From Candidatus Binataceae bacterium (GTDB taxonomy: Bacteria; Desulfobacterota; Binatia; Binatales; Binataceae): 64,000 bases of DNA. The notes beneath the pieces are model-generated. The model did no database searches and was not told where the DNA came from. It saw only the letters and a program-made list of their open reading frames with translations. The position numbers were made by a program, and so were the translations under genes. Of this stretch, positions 23,915-33,653 are shown piece after piece. Location: positions 298,059 to 362,058 of the forward strand of contig DASRHP010000012.1 of NCBI GenBank assembly GCA_035650475.1, given 5' to 3'. How positions within the stretch are numbered: the first letter of the stretch is position 1; every line of letters begins with the position of its first letter.

Positions 23915-25237
23915 ATGAAATTCACGTGGTTTCACCTCATGCCCTATCGCTACCTGCCCGATGACTTCAAGCAGAAGTACCGCAGCGTATGGGTCGATAT
24001 CCCGCGCGACCTCTACGACCCGAAGATAGGCCATCGGCTATACAACGACTACCTCGATCAGCTCGAATTCGCCGACCGCATGGGCTACGACGGGCTGGGC
24101 GTCAACGAGCATCATCAGAACGGCTACGGCCTGATGCCCTCGCCGAATATCATGGCGGCGGCGATCGCGCGCCGCACGCGCAACGCCAACCTGGTCGTGC
24201 TGGGCAACTCGATCGCGCTGTACAATCCGCCGGTGCGGGTGGCCGAGGAGTTCGCGATGCTCGACGTGTTGAGCGGCGGACGCCTGGTCGCGGGCTTTCC
24301 GGTCGGCACCTCGATGGACGTCAACTTCTGCTATGGCGAAGTGCCGGCGACGATCCGCGCGAAGTACCTCGAGGCCCACGAGCTCATCGTCAAGGCGTGG
24401 AAGGCGCGCGCGCCGTTCGCCTTCAACGGCAAGTTCACCAAGCTGCGCTACGTCAATCTGTGGCCCAAGCCGCTCCAGCAGCCGCATCCGCCGATCTGGA
24501 TCCCGGGCGGCGGTTCGGTCGAGACCTGGGACTTCGTCGCCGACCACGACTACCAATACTCATTCCTTTCCTACTTCGGATATATCGCGGGCAAGAAGGT
24601 CGCCGACGGCTACTGGAACGTGATGGCGAAGAAGGGCAAAGAGCTCAACCCCTACAGCCTCGGCTTCGCCCAGATCATCGCGGTCGCGGAAACCGACGAG
24701 CAGGCCGAGCGCGACTACGCCCAGCACATGGACTACTTCTTCAACCGCTGCCTGCACGTCTACCTCGGCTACGCCGACGCGCCGGGCTACCGCACGCCGA
24801 GCACGATCAAGGCCGGCCTGCTGGGCCAGATCACGCGCGACGCGGCGCTCGTACGCGCCGCGATGAAGTGGAAGGACTTCGTCGATCAGGGCTACGTGAT
24901 CGCGGGCTCGCCCAAGACCGTGCGCGAGCGCCTGCGCGAGGCGATCAAGAGCCTCAGGTGCGGCCATCTGATGCTGCTGCTGCAGATCGGCTCGATGCCG
25001 CCCGAATTAACGCGCAAGAACACCGAGTTGTTCGCCCGCGAGGTGATGCCGCATCTGCGCGACCTGTGGAGCGAGTTCGAGGACCGCTGGTCGCCCAAGC
25101 GGCTGCCCGAGAGCGAGCTCGCGATGCCGGCGCCGGTGTCGTTCAAGCTCGAAGTCGACAGCGGCAAGCGCAACGGCAAGACCAACGGTAAAGGGCGCAA
25201 GGCGGCCGCCGCCGAGGCGAGGAGTTCAGCGAAGTAA
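23915..25237 (+). CDS. LLM-class flavin-dependent monooxygenase
   Basis: 440 residues. The bacterial luciferase-like TIM barrel is clear: YNDYLDQLEFADRMGYDGLGVNEHH near residues 47-71, then the LGNSIALYNPPVRVAEEFAMLDVLSGGRLVAGF block, and a C-terminal region with AGSPKTVRERL. This long form with GVNEHHQN resembles alkane-sulfonate or nitrilotriacetate-type and uncharacterised soil LLM enzymes. The last 25 residues are a basic, Gly/Asn/Lys-rich tail. GGAGGAGA precedes the ATG. It overlaps the next gene by one base (TAATG), so the two are translationally coupled, suggesting oxygenation then hydrolysis of a shared substrate. Confidence 0.85.
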   Translation: MKFTWFHLMPYRYLPDDFKQKYRSVWVDIPRDLYDPKIGHRLYNDYLDQLEFADRMGYDGLGVNEHHQNGYGLMPSPNIMAAAIARRTRNANLVVLGNSIALYNPPVRVAEEFAMLDVLSGGRLVAGFPVGTSMDVNFCYGEVPATIRAKYLEAHELIVKAWKARAPFAFNGKFTKLRYVNLWPKPLQQPHPPIWIPGGGSVETWDFVADHDYQYSFLSYFGYIAGKKVADGYWNVMAKKGKELNPYSLGFAQIIAVAETDEQAERDYAQHMDYFFNRCLHVYLGYADAPGYRTPSTIKAGLLGQITRDAALVRAAMKWKDFVDQGYVIAGSPKTVRERLREAIKSLRCGHLMLLLQIGSMPPELTRKNTELFAREVMPHLRDLWSEFEDRWSPKRLPESELAMPAPVSFKLEVDSGKRNGKTNGKGRKAAAAEARSSAK

Positions 25238-26022
25238 TGAAGACCCATCACAAACTGCGCGACGGCAAGTGGTCCGTCGAAATGGAAGTCACCGGTAGTG
25301 GCGAGCCCCTGCTGTTCATCCACGGCGCCGGCGGCCTGCTCGGCGTCGATCCCTTCCTCGAAGACCTGGGCCGCAGCTTCAAGGTTTATGCGCCGCATCT
25401 GCCGGGCTACGGCGAGTCGACCGGCGGCGAGCTTATCGACGACGTGATCGACGCGGCGCTGTTCTACCATGAGCTGATGGACGACCTCGGGATTGCGAGC
25501 GCCAACATTGTCGGCCATTCGATGGGCGGGATGCTGGCGGCCGAGGTCGCCGCGCTCGACACCCGGCGGGCGAAGAAGCTCGTGCTGGTCGGTCCCGCCG
25601 GCTTCTGGCTTGACGAGCATCCGATTCCCGACCTGTTCGCGGCCGACCTCGATGAGCTGCCCGCGCTGCTCTTTCACGATCCCAAGTCGCCGCTGGCGCA
25701 GATGATGGTCGCGCTGCCGTGGGACGACCAGGAGGCGCTGACCGCGATGTTCATCGAGCGCACCAAGCGCTTCTCGACCGCGAGCAAGTTCCTGTGGCCG
25801 ATTCCCGACCGCGGCCTGAAGAAGCGCGCGTACCGGATCGCGGCGCCGACGCTGCTGGTGTGGGGCGAGTCAGACCGGACGATCCCGCCCGCCTACGCGC
25901 GCGAGTTCCTTGGCAGCATTCGCAACTGCCGGCTGGCGACCATCAAGGAGGCCGGACACATGGTGATGTACGAGCAGCCGGCCGAGTTCGTCAAAGTGGT
26001 GACGGAGTTTCTCAACGCCTGA
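25237..26022 (+). CDS. Alpha/beta hydrolase
   Basis: 261 residues. The nucleophile elbow is GHSMGG (Ser95), the oxyanion strand LLFIHGAGG, the catalytic Asp lies in WGESDRTIPP near residue 212, and the His in EAGHMVMYEQP near 238. The fold and length suit C-C bond hydrolases, esterases or lactonases. Its start codon overlaps the stop of the luciferase-like monooxygenase, implying that it acts on the monooxygenase product, for example as a lactonase after a Baeyer-Villiger-type step; that assignment is inference. A strong terminator follows. Confidence 0.88.
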   Translation: MKTHHKLRDGKWSVEMEVTGSGEPLLFIHGAGGLLGVDPFLEDLGRSFKVYAPHLPGYGESTGGELIDDVIDAALFYHELMDDLGIASANIVGHSMGGMLAAEVAALDTRRAKKLVLVGPAGFWLDEHPIPDLFAADLDELPALLFHDPKSPLAQMMVALPWDDQEALTAMFIERTKRFSTASKFLWPIPDRGLKKRAYRIAAPTLLVWGESDRTIPPAYAREFLGSIRNCRLATIKEAGHMVMYEQPAEFVKVVTEFLNA

Positions 26023-26049
26023 GGCGTCGGTGCTGCGACGAGCGAAACG

Positions 26050-26088
26050 ACGGCCGCGGCGCCTGGGGCGCCGCGGCCGTTACATTTT
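26050..26088. terminator. Hairpin terminator between convergent genes
   Basis: A 14-bp perfect inverted repeat (26050-26063 with 26067-26080) has a 3-nt loop, or 13 bp with a more realistic 5-nt loop, and is followed on the plus strand by TACATTTT. It separates the TetR operon from the minus-strand acyl-CoA dehydrogenases and could serve both directions. Confidence 0.75.
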
Positions 26089-26181
26089 GGCGAGCTCGCA
26101 GGCCGGCAGCAGGCCTCGGCCGCATCTGCGGCGCGATGCGGAGCGCCGCACAGGCAGCATCGAGACGCCAGATAAACTTCG

Positions 26182-27366
26182 CTATCCCTTGGGCAGGCCG
26201 AGCACGCGTTCGCCGATGATGTTGCGCTGGATCTCGCTCGAGCCGGCGGCGATGGTCAGCCCGCGCGACGCGAGCATCCGGTACAGCCAGCGCCCCTCGT
26301 CGATCGCGAACGGCGCGTCGAGCTCGATCTGCCCGTAGGCCCCGAGCAGCTCCATCGCGAGCCTGTTCATCCGCAGGTTTATCTCGGTCGTCACGACCTT
26401 GACGATCGAACTCTCCGGCCCCGGCGGCAGCCCTTTGAGCTGACGGGTGAGCTGGCGGAAGTTGAGCAGCCTGAGCGCCTGCGCCTCGCAGTAGAACTGC
26501 GCGACCTGCTGGCGGACGTCGTCGTCCTCCCATGCGCTACGGCCGTTGCGGCGCACGCTTTTGGCGAGTTGGATCAGCTCACCGACGTTGTTGTCGAGCC
26601 CGCGATAGCGCCGCTCGTACATCAGCGAGGTCAGCGCAACCAGCCACCCGTTGTTTTTCTCGCCGACGACGTTTTTCTTCGGCACCCGCACGTCTTCGAA
26701 GAAGACCTCATTGAAGCCGCGGTCGCCGGTCATCTGGACCAACGGGCGCACCGTGATTCCGGGACTGTGCATATCGACCAGCAGGTAGCTGATGCCCTTG
26801 TGCTTGGGCGCGTCAGGGTCGGTGCGCACGAGCAGGAAGCACATGTCGGCGTGATGCGCGTCGGAGGTCCAGACCTTCTGGCCGTTGACAATGAAGTCGT
26901 CGCCGTCTTCAAGCGCGCGGGTCTGGAGCGAGGCGAGGTCGGAGCCGGAGCCGGGCTCGGAGTAGCCCTGGCACCAGATCTCGGTTGCCGCGAGCATCGG
27001 CGGCATGTAGCGTTGGCGCTGTTCCTCGGTGCCCCAGATCATCAGCGTGGGGCCGACGAGCCCGATGCCCTGCCCGTTGACGAGCATCGGCGCGCGCGCC
27101 CGCTCCAGTTCCTCCTGGTAGATCATCTGCTGGGTGAGGGTGGCGCCGCGGCCGCCGTATTTTTCCGGCCAGTGCACGGCGACCCATCCGGCGGCGCGCA
27201 TCTTCTTGTGCCAGGCCAGCCGCCGCTCCCACTCGTCGCCCTCTTCGCTGTGCATGAACTCGAGCATGAAGCGATGGCGCCGCTCGCTCGGCGGCAGGTT
27301 GGCGTCGAGCCAGGCGCGGAACTCGCGGCGAAAGGCCTCGTCCTGCTCGCTCAGCTTGAAATCCAT
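26182..27366 (-). CDS. Acyl-CoA dehydrogenase (paralogue 1)
   Basis: 394 residues from the ATG at 27366 (MDFKLSEQDEAF), preceded by GAGGGGAG. The N-terminal helical domain is followed by WCQGYSEPGSGSDLASLQT, the FAD/substrate motif, then IVNGQKVWTSDAHHAD, and the C-terminal helical domain ends in GERVLGLPKG. The MCAD-type catalytic Glu in the YEGT motif is replaced (IAAGSSEIQ); a Glu in LMYER on the helix-G region may act instead, as in isovaleryl-CoA dehydrogenase. It stands in tandem with a second paralogue, and another pair lies at 40-42.6 kb. It probably dehydrogenates branched or cyclic acyl-CoA. Confidence 0.9.
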   Translation of the reverse strand: MDFKLSEQDEAFRREFRAWLDANLPPSERRHRFMLEFMHSEEGDEWERRLAWHKKMRAAGWVAVHWPEKYGGRGATLTQQMIYQEELERARAPMLVNGQGIGLVGPTLMIWGTEEQRQRYMPPMLAATEIWCQGYSEPGSGSDLASLQTRALEDGDDFIVNGQKVWTSDAHHADMCFLLVRTDPDAPKHKGISYLLVDMHSPGITVRPLVQMTGDRGFNEVFFEDVRVPKKNVVGEKNNGWLVALTSLMYERRYRGLDNNVGELIQLAKSVRRNGRSAWEDDDVRQQVAQFYCEAQALRLLNFRQLTRQLKGLPPGPESSIVKVVTTEINLRMNRLAMELLGAYGQIELDAPFAIDEGRWLYRMLASRGLTIAAGSSEIQRNIIGERVLGLPKG

Positions 27367-27443
27367 CTGCGCTCCCCTCACTCGATGCGCCGCGTGGGGC
27401 CGCCGCGCGGCGGTTCAGGTTGCAGGCAGCGGCGCCTGCGCGG

Positions 27444-28637
27444 TCAGCCCTTGGGCAGGCCGAGCACGCGTTCGCCGATGATGTTGTGCTGGATTTCGCT
27501 GGTGCCGCCGGCGATCGTGAATGCCCGCGCGCGCAGCATCCGGTAGCTCCACACGCCGCGCGCGAGCGCCCACGGCACCTTGTGTTCGAGCTGGCTGTAC
27601 GGCCCGAGCAGCTCCATCGCAAACTTCGTCATTCGCACATGCAGCTCGCTCGCGCCGAGCTTCATCACCGAGCCCTCGGGCCCCGGCGGCAGCCCCTTCA
27701 GCCGGCGCGTGAGCTGGCGGTAGGCGGTGTACTTGAGCGCGGCCGCCTCGAGGGCGAACTGGGCGATACGCTGGCGGACGGCGCTGTCGTCCCATGCAGT
27801 AGCGCCGTCGCGCGGGATGGTTTGCGCCAGGCGCGCCAGTTCGAGCACCTGGTTGGTGTTCATGTTGGGGTCGCCGACGCCGCTGCGCTCGAACATCAGC
27901 GTGGTGATCGCGACCTGCCATCCTTTGTTCTTCTCGCCGACGAGGTTCTCTTTCGGCACGCGGACGTCTTCGAAGAAGACCTCGTTGAAGCCGCGCTCGC
28001 CGGTGATTTGGATCAGCGGGCGGACGGTTACGCCCGGGCTGTGCATGTCAACGAGGAGGTAGCTGATGCCGCGATGCTTGGGCGCGTCGGGATCGGTGCG
28101 CGTGAGCAGGATGCACATGTCGGCGTGATGGGCGTCCGACGTCCAGACTTTCTGGCCGTTGACGATGAAGTAGTCGCCGTCCTCGACCGCACGGGTCTGG
28201 AGCGCGGCGACGTCGCTGCCGGCGTTGGGCTCGGAGTAGCCCTGGCACCAGATTTCGTCGGCCGAGAGGATCTTCGGGATATAGCGCTTCTTCTGTTCCT
28301 CGGTGCCCCACTGGATGAGCGTCGGCCCGACCAGCATCGTGCCGAGCTGGTTGACCAGCGCGGGAGCGTGCGCGTGGGCCAGCTCCTCGTCGTAGATGAC
28401 CTGCTGGGTGAGCGTGGCGCCGCGTCCGCCGTACTCCCTGGGCCAGCTGATTCCGACCCATCCGCCCGCGTGCATCTTCTTGTGCCAGGCCAGGCGCCGC
28501 TGCCAGTGGCTCGCGCCCTCGTCGGCGAAGGAATCCTCGGCCGCTTCGTTCCGCTCGCGGCGCGGCAGGTTGGCCTCCAGCCAGGCTCTGAGCTCGGCGC
28601 GAAAGGCTTCGTCCTCGGGGCTGAACTTGAAATCCAT
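27444..28637 (-). CDS. Acyl-CoA dehydrogenase (paralogue 2)
   Basis: 397 residues from the ATG at 28637 (MDFKFSPEDEAF). It has the same architecture as its downstream neighbour: WCQGYSEPNAGSDVAALQT near residue 130, VNGQKVWTSDAHHAD, and a C-terminus with IAGGTSEIQHNIIGERVLGLPKG split over the last helix. The YEGT-type catalytic Glu is absent (AGGT) and LMFER supplies a possible alternative base. It is translated before the 26182 gene with 77 bp between them. Such adjacent pairs can form heteromeric acyl-CoA dehydrogenases, as known for steroid side-chain enzymes in actinobacteria; whether these do is inference. Confidence 0.9.
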   Translation of the reverse strand: MDFKFSPEDEAFRAELRAWLEANLPRRERNEAAEDSFADEGASHWQRRLAWHKKMHAGGWVGISWPREYGGRGATLTQQVIYDEELAHAHAPALVNQLGTMLVGPTLIQWGTEEQKKRYIPKILSADEIWCQGYSEPNAGSDVAALQTRAVEDGDYFIVNGQKVWTSDAHHADMCILLTRTDPDAPKHRGISYLLVDMHSPGVTVRPLIQITGERGFNEVFFEDVRVPKENLVGEKNKGWQVAITTLMFERSGVGDPNMNTNQVLELARLAQTIPRDGATAWDDSAVRQRIAQFALEAAALKYTAYRQLTRRLKGLPPGPEGSVMKLGASELHVRMTKFAMELLGPYSQLEHKVPWALARGVWSYRMLRARAFTIAGGTSEIQHNIIGERVLGLPKG

Positions 28638-28740
28638 CGCTCCTCGCGTTGGGCCTGATTGGCGCGCGGCGCGCGTGCCCGCGGCAGCGAAGAAATTTTC
28701 GCACAGTTGCGCCCGCCCGCGCAAAATCCTCCGGCATGAT

Positions 28741-28766
28741 GCGGCGCCGAGGAAACTTGGCGCCGC
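28741..28766. repeat. 8-bp inverted repeat upstream of acyl-CoA dehydrogenase paralogue 2
   Basis: GCGGCGCC (28741-28748) and its complement (28759-28766) enclose a 10-nt loop between the aldehyde dehydrogenase stop and the acyl-CoA dehydrogenase start. No T-run follows on the minus strand. It may be an mRNA hairpin or an operator. Confidence 0.35.
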
Positions 28767-28853
28767 GTCGTTCGACCCCACAGCGTACCCATCCCGAAAC
28801 CAAGTGGGGGAGGCCCCGGCAAGAGCAGCGCGCGTGTGAGATGCTTGGGGGGG

Positions 28854-30299
28854 TCAGGCGCGGCCGCGCAGGTTCATCACCATCATCCGCGGCTCGGTCA
28901 TCGCCTCCATCGCCCAGCGGACGCCCTCGCGGCCCAGCCCGGAGCCCTTCACCCCGCCGAAGGGGTAGGTATCGACGCGGAAGACGCCGGTGTCGCCGAC
29001 GATCACGGCCCCCGCCTCGATCTCGCGAAACGCCATGAAGGCGTGCTCGAGGTTGTTGGTGAAGACGCCGGCTTGCAAGCCGTAGGGCGAGTCGTTGGCA
29101 GCGGCGACGCCGGCGGCGAAGTTCTCGATCGGCTCGACCGTCGCGACCGGGCCAAAGACTTCCTCGCACCACACGCGCAGGCGATGCAGTCCGGGCTCGC
29201 CGAGCTCGACCAGGGTGGGGGCCACGACGTTGCCCTCGCGCCGGTTGCCGGTCAGGATACCGGCGCCGGCCGCGCTCGCTTCGCCGATCCATTCCATCAC
29301 GCGATCGGCAGCCTCCCTGCTGATCATCGGCCCGACAATCGTGCGCTCGTCCATCGGATCGCCCACGCCCAGGCGCTCGGTCGCCTCCACCAGCCGCTTG
29401 AGAAAGCCTTGGTACACGCGGCGATGAACGAAGATGCGCTGGACCGAGATGCAGACCTGCCCGGCGTGGATGAAGGCGCCGCGCGCGGTGCGCGCTGCCG
29501 CGTAATCGAGGTCGGTGCCCTCGTCGATCACCAGGGGGCCGTTGCCGCCCAGCTCCAGCGACACGCGCTTGGTCCCGGCCTTAGCCTTGAGCGCCCATCC
29601 GACCTTGGCGCTGCCCGTAAAGCTGAGCATCCGGATGCGCTCGTCGGTGGCGAGCCGCTCGGCGACCGGCGGGTCGGCCGAGATGACGTTGAAGCCGCCT
29701 GCGGGCAGGCCGGCCGCGGTCGCAAGCTCGGCCAGCATCAATGCCGGCCCCGGGCATTGCGGGGGCGGCTTGACGACGATCGTATTGCCGGTGGCGATCG
29801 CGGGCGCGACTTTGTGCGTGATCAGGTTGAGCGGGAAGTTGAAGGGGCCGATCGCGCCGATCGGGCCGAGTGGAAAGCGTTCGACGAGGCCTACCGCGCC
29901 GGCCAGCGCGGGCTCGAAGTCGATCGGTTCGTAGCTTGCGCCGAAGCGTTTGACCTCCTCGGCGGCGAGTCCCAGCACGCCGATCGTGCGGCCGACCTCG
30001 GCGCGCGCGTAGTCGATGGGCTTGCCGGTGCCCAGCGTGATCGCGCGCTCGAACTCGGTGCGCCGCTCGGCGACACCGCGGCCCATCGCGGTCAGTATCT
30101 CGGCGCGCCGTGCGCGCGTCAGCTTGCGCGTTTGGGCGAAGGCGCGCGCGGCGGCCGCGATCGCCGCGTCGGCTTCCTGCTCGCCGGCGCGCGCGACGGT
30201 GCCGACGACTTCGCCGTTATAGGGGTAGTGCAGATCGTAATGCTCGGCGGTGTCGATTGCTTGGCCGTCGATGAACAGCCGATAGAGCGGAGTCGCCAT
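28854..30299 (-). CDS. NAD(P)-dependent aldehyde dehydrogenase
   Basis: 481 residues from the ATG at 30299 (MATPLYRLFIDGQ), preceded by GGGAGG. The Rossmann region carries GPFNFPLN and FTGSAKVG; the general-base Glu is in LELGGNGP, and the catalytic Cys is in AGQVCISVQRIF. The C-terminal EVFGPVATVEP and FPFGGVKGSG-like (YPFGGVKGSG) motifs complete the family. The CISVQR pattern is shared with lactaldehyde and GapN-like dehydrogenases. It oxidises an aldehyde to the acid. It is the first of a probable minus-strand unit running into the acyl-CoA dehydrogenase pair, although 216 bp and a hairpin lie between. Confidence 0.88.
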   Translation of the reverse strand: MATPLYRLFIDGQAIDTAEHYDLHYPYNGEVVGTVARAGEQEADAAIAAAARAFAQTRKLTRARRAEILTAMGRGVAERRTEFERAITLGTGKPIDYARAEVGRTIGVLGLAAEEVKRFGASYEPIDFEPALAGAVGLVERFPLGPIGAIGPFNFPLNLITHKVAPAIATGNTIVVKPPPQCPGPALMLAELATAAGLPAGGFNVISADPPVAERLATDERIRMLSFTGSAKVGWALKAKAGTKRVSLELGGNGPLVIDEGTDLDYAAARTARGAFIHAGQVCISVQRIFVHRRVYQGFLKRLVEATERLGVGDPMDERTIVGPMISREAADRVMEWIGEASAAGAGILTGNRREGNVVAPTLVELGEPGLHRLRVWCEEVFGPVATVEPIENFAAGVAAANDSPYGLQAGVFTNNLEHAFMAFREIEAGAVIVGDTGVFRVDTYPFGGVKGSGLGREGVRWAMEAMTEPRMMVMNLRGRA

Positions 30300-30485
30300 C
30301 GCAGGGCCTCCCATGCGCGGATGCGCCGGCCGAAGACGGATTCGGCGGTCTCGCTCCAATCTTCGCGCAGTCCGGCCGCGCGGGAAAGAGTGAGCGGCTC
30401 ATTGCGCTGGGTGGCGGGGGCTTCCGTTGAACCCGCCGGACGACAGTCGGGGCAGAGAAGCACGGAGGCCCGCCCCACTCCACCA

Positions 30486-33400
30486 CTACGAGGCGGCGCG
30501 CCGGCGCGGCGCCTCGCCCGCGGCGCGTTTGCCGCGCTCGACCACGTGCGGGCCGGCCTCGTGCGCGGCCGGCGCCGGACGTCCGCGCAACGCTCGGAGC
30601 CAGGCGTGGAACGACTCCATGTAGGTGTAGATCACGGGCGTGATGTAGAGCGTGAGGAACTGCGAGAAGAGCAGACCGCCGACCACCGCCACCCCCAGTG
30701 GACGGCGCGCGTCGGCGCCCGCCCCGGCGCCGATCGCGATTGGCAGCGTGCCCATCAGCGCCGCCATCGTGGTCATCATGATCGGCCGGAAGCGAATCAT
30801 GCAGCCCTCGAAGATCGCTTCGGCCGGGCTCTTGCCTTCGGTGCGCTGGGCATCGAGCGCGAAGTCGATCATCATGATCGCGTTTTTCTTGACCAGGCCG
30901 ATGAGCATGATGATGCCGACGAAGGCGAGCAGGTCGAGCTCGAGGTGGAAGATCATCAGCGTGAGCAGCGCGCCGAAGCCGGCCGCCGGCAGGCCGGAGA
31001 GAATCGTCACCGGATGGATGAAGCTTTCGTACAGGATGCCGAGCACCATGTAGATCACCAGGATCGCCATCAGAAGCAGGATGCCGAGGTTGCGCAGCGA
31101 GGACTCGAACTCCTGGGCGGTGCCGGTGAAATTGACGCTGATGCTGGCCGGGATGAGGTCGTCGGCAAGCGCGCGCACGTGGTCGAGCGCCTTGCCGAGC
31201 GAGACACCGGGCGCGATGTTGAACGAGATCGTCACCGACGTAAGCTGGCCCGAGTGGTTGATCGCGAGCGGACCGAGCGTGCGCTTCAGATGTGCGATGG
31301 TGTCTAGTGGAACGAGGTGGCCGTTGTCTGAGCGGACGTAGAGCAGCTTGAGCGTGTCGGGATTCGCCTGGTAGCGCGGCTCGACTTCAAGTATCACCCA
31401 GTACTCGTCGTTGGGCGCGTAGATGGTCGAGACCTGACGTTCGCCGTAGGCGCTGTCGAGCGCGTCCTCGATCGACTGCGCGGAAATTCCGAGCGCGTGC
31501 GCCTTGTCACGGTCGATTACCACGTTGACCTGCGGGTTGGCGATCTGGAGGTCGCTGGTCACGTCCTGGAGCTCGCGCGAGGCGCGCAACCTGCGCTCGA
31601 AGAGCTGGGCATACCTGTAAAGCTCTTCGGTGTTGGGGCTCTGCAAGGTGATCTGGTAGGTCGCCTCGGTGAACTTGGCGCCGATCTGGATCGGCGGCGG
31701 GTTCTGGAGAAAGGCGATGATGCCGGGGACCGCGGCGAGCTTGGGCCGCAGCTCGTTCATCACCTGGTCCACCGTCAGCTTGCGCTCGGGACGTGGCTTC
31801 AAGTGCGCAAAGAGGATGCCCGAATTGGGCGCGCCGTTGGGGCCCGCCGCGCCGACGCTGGAGAAGAAGGTCGTCACGTTGGGGTCGCTGCGCAGGGCGT
31901 CGGCGAGTGCCTGCTGATGCTTCACCATCGCGTCGAACGAAATCCCCTGTGCCGCCTTGGTGAAGATCAGCACCTCGCTCAGGTCCTCGCTGGGCAGGAA
32001 GCCCTTGGGCGCGACCTCGTAGAGATAGACCGTGCCGGCCAGCAGTCCCAGCGCGAACACGAGCGTGGCGGGCCGATGCCGCATCACCCAGCCGAGACTC
32101 GTCCGGTAGCCGGCGAGCATCTCGTCGAACCATCGTTCGGTCACCTGGTAGAGCCGGCCGTGGCGTTCGCTTTGCGGCGGCCGCAGGAAGCGGCTGCACA
32201 GCATCGGAGTCAGGCTCAGCGAGACGAAGCCCGAGACCAGGATGGCGGCAGCGATGGTGACCGCGAACTCGTGCAGGAGGCGGCCGATGATCCCGCCGAG
32301 GAAGAGCACCGGGATGAACACCGCGGCCAGCGAGAAGGTCATTGACAGGATGGTGAACGCGATCTCCTGCGAGCCGTCGAGCGCGGCCTCCCACACCCCC
32401 TTGCCGAGCTCCATATGGCGCACGATGTTCTCGAGCATCACGATCGCGTCGTCCACCACGAAGCCGACCGAAAGCGTGATCGCCAGCAGTGACAAATTGT
32501 CCAGGGTGTAATCGAGCGCGTACATCACCGCGAACGTGCCGATGATCGACAGCGGCAGCGCGAGGCTCGGGATGATGGTCGCCGAGAGGTTGCGCAGGAA
32601 CAGGAAGATCACCATCACGACCAGGAACACGGTCAGCAGCAGGGTGAACTGGACGTCGTTCACCGAGGCGCGGATCGACTCCGAGCGGTCGTACAGGCGC
32701 GTGATCTTGACCGAGGCCGGCAGCTCCGAGCGGAAGGTCGGCAGGATCCTGTTGATCGCGTCAACCACTTCGACCGTGTTGGCGCCCGGCTGGCGCTGGA
32801 TCGCAAGCACCACCGCGCGCTCGTTGTCCACCCATCCGGCCACCTTGTCGTTCTGCACGCTGTCGACTACCCGCCCGAGCTGCTCCAGTCGCACGGGCGC
32901 GCCGTTGCGATAGGCGACGATCAGCGGGCGGTAGGCGGCGGCGCTGGTGAGCTGACCGGTGGCCTGCACGGTAAAGGCCTGATGGGAGCCGTAAAGGGTG
33001 CCGGTGGGCAGGTTGACGTTGGAGTTCTGGATCGCCTTGGCCACCTCGTCGATGCCGATCCCGCGGTAGGCCAGCGCTTGGGGATCGACCTGCACCCGCA
33101 CGGCGTACTTCTGCGAGCCATACACCTGAACCTGCGCCACCCCGCTCACCATCGAGATGCGCTCGGCGAGGTAGGTTTCGGCGTACTCGTCAACCTGGGA
33201 GAGCGGCAGCGTGGGCGAGCTCAGCCCGAGGTAGAGAATCGGCTTGTCGGCCGGATTGACCTTCTGATAGGAGGGCGGGCTCGGCATCCCCTGCGGCAGC
33301 AGCGCCTGGGCGGCAGCGATCGCGGCCTGGACGTCCTGGGCGGCGGCGTCGATGCTGCGGTCGAGGTTGAACTGGAGCGTGATGTTGGTGATGCCCTGGA

Positions 33401-33653
33401 TGCTGGTCGAGGTCATCTGGTCAAGCCCGGCGATGGTCGAGAACTGGCGCTCGAGCGGCGTTGCCACCGACGACGCCATCGTCTCGGGGCTCGCGCCGGG
33501 CAAGGTGGCGGTGACCAGGATGGTCGGGAAATCGACGTTGGGCAGGTCGCTGACCGGCAGCGTGCGATAAGCCACCAGGCCGAAGATGACGACCGCCAGC
33601 GACAGCAGCGTCGTCATCACCGGGCGGCGGATGAAGGGTTCGGCCAGGTTCAC
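30486..33653 (-). CDS. RND efflux transporter permease, HAE1 family (MdtB/MdtC/AcrB-like)
   Basis: 1055 residues, the normal size. It opens with NLAEPFIRRPVMTTLL, the canonical first helix of HAE1 pumps. TM4 carries the proton-relay pair in GFVVDDAIVMLENIVRH (Asp near 400). The porter domains show TLPGASPETMA, the second half repeats the TM pattern with GLVKKNAIMMIDFA, and the C-terminal helix follows RRPLGVAVVGG. It forms the inner-membrane trimer of a tripartite efflux system. Its GTG start overlaps the TGA stop of the upstream adaptor (GTGA), so the two are coupled. No outer-membrane TolC gene is adjacent, so one elsewhere must be used. Confidence 0.93.
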   Translation of the reverse strand: MNLAEPFIRRPVMTTLLSLAVVIFGLVAYRTLPVSDLPNVDFPTILVTATLPGASPETMASSVATPLERQFSTIAGLDQMTSTSIQGITNITLQFNLDRSIDAAAQDVQAAIAAAQALLPQGMPSPPSYQKVNPADKPILYLGLSSPTLPLSQVDEYAETYLAERISMVSGVAQVQVYGSQKYAVRVQVDPQALAYRGIGIDEVAKAIQNSNVNLPTGTLYGSHQAFTVQATGQLTSAAAYRPLIVAYRNGAPVRLEQLGRVVDSVQNDKVAGWVDNERAVVLAIQRQPGANTVEVVDAINRILPTFRSELPASVKITRLYDRSESIRASVNDVQFTLLLTVFLVVMVIFLFLRNLSATIIPSLALPLSIIGTFAVMYALDYTLDNLSLLAITLSVGFVVDDAIVMLENIVRHMELGKGVWEAALDGSQEIAFTILSMTFSLAAVFIPVLFLGGIIGRLLHEFAVTIAAAILVSGFVSLSLTPMLCSRFLRPPQSERHGRLYQVTERWFDEMLAGYRTSLGWVMRHRPATLVFALGLLAGTVYLYEVAPKGFLPSEDLSEVLIFTKAAQGISFDAMVKHQQALADALRSDPNVTTFFSSVGAAGPNGAPNSGILFAHLKPRPERKLTVDQVMNELRPKLAAVPGIIAFLQNPPPIQIGAKFTEATYQITLQSPNTEELYRYAQLFERRLRASRELQDVTSDLQIANPQVNVVIDRDKAHALGISAQSIEDALDSAYGERQVSTIYAPNDEYWVILEVEPRYQANPDTLKLLYVRSDNGHLVPLDTIAHLKRTLGPLAINHSGQLTSVTISFNIAPGVSLGKALDHVRALADDLIPASISVNFTGTAQEFESSLRNLGILLLMAILVIYMVLGILYESFIHPVTILSGLPAAGFGALLTLMIFHLELDLLAFVGIIMLIGLVKKNAIMMIDFALDAQRTEGKSPAEAIFEGCMIRFRPIMMTTMAALMGTLPIAIGAGAGADARRPLGVAVVGGLLFSQFLTLYITPVIYTYMESFHAWLRALRGRPAPAAHEAGPHVVERGKRAAGEAPRRRAAS

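Noticed and set aside
28836..31307. 823-codon open frame on the plus strand
   Set aside because: It is antisense to the aldehyde dehydrogenase and RND genes; the translation has only low-complexity Arg/Ala/Asp character.
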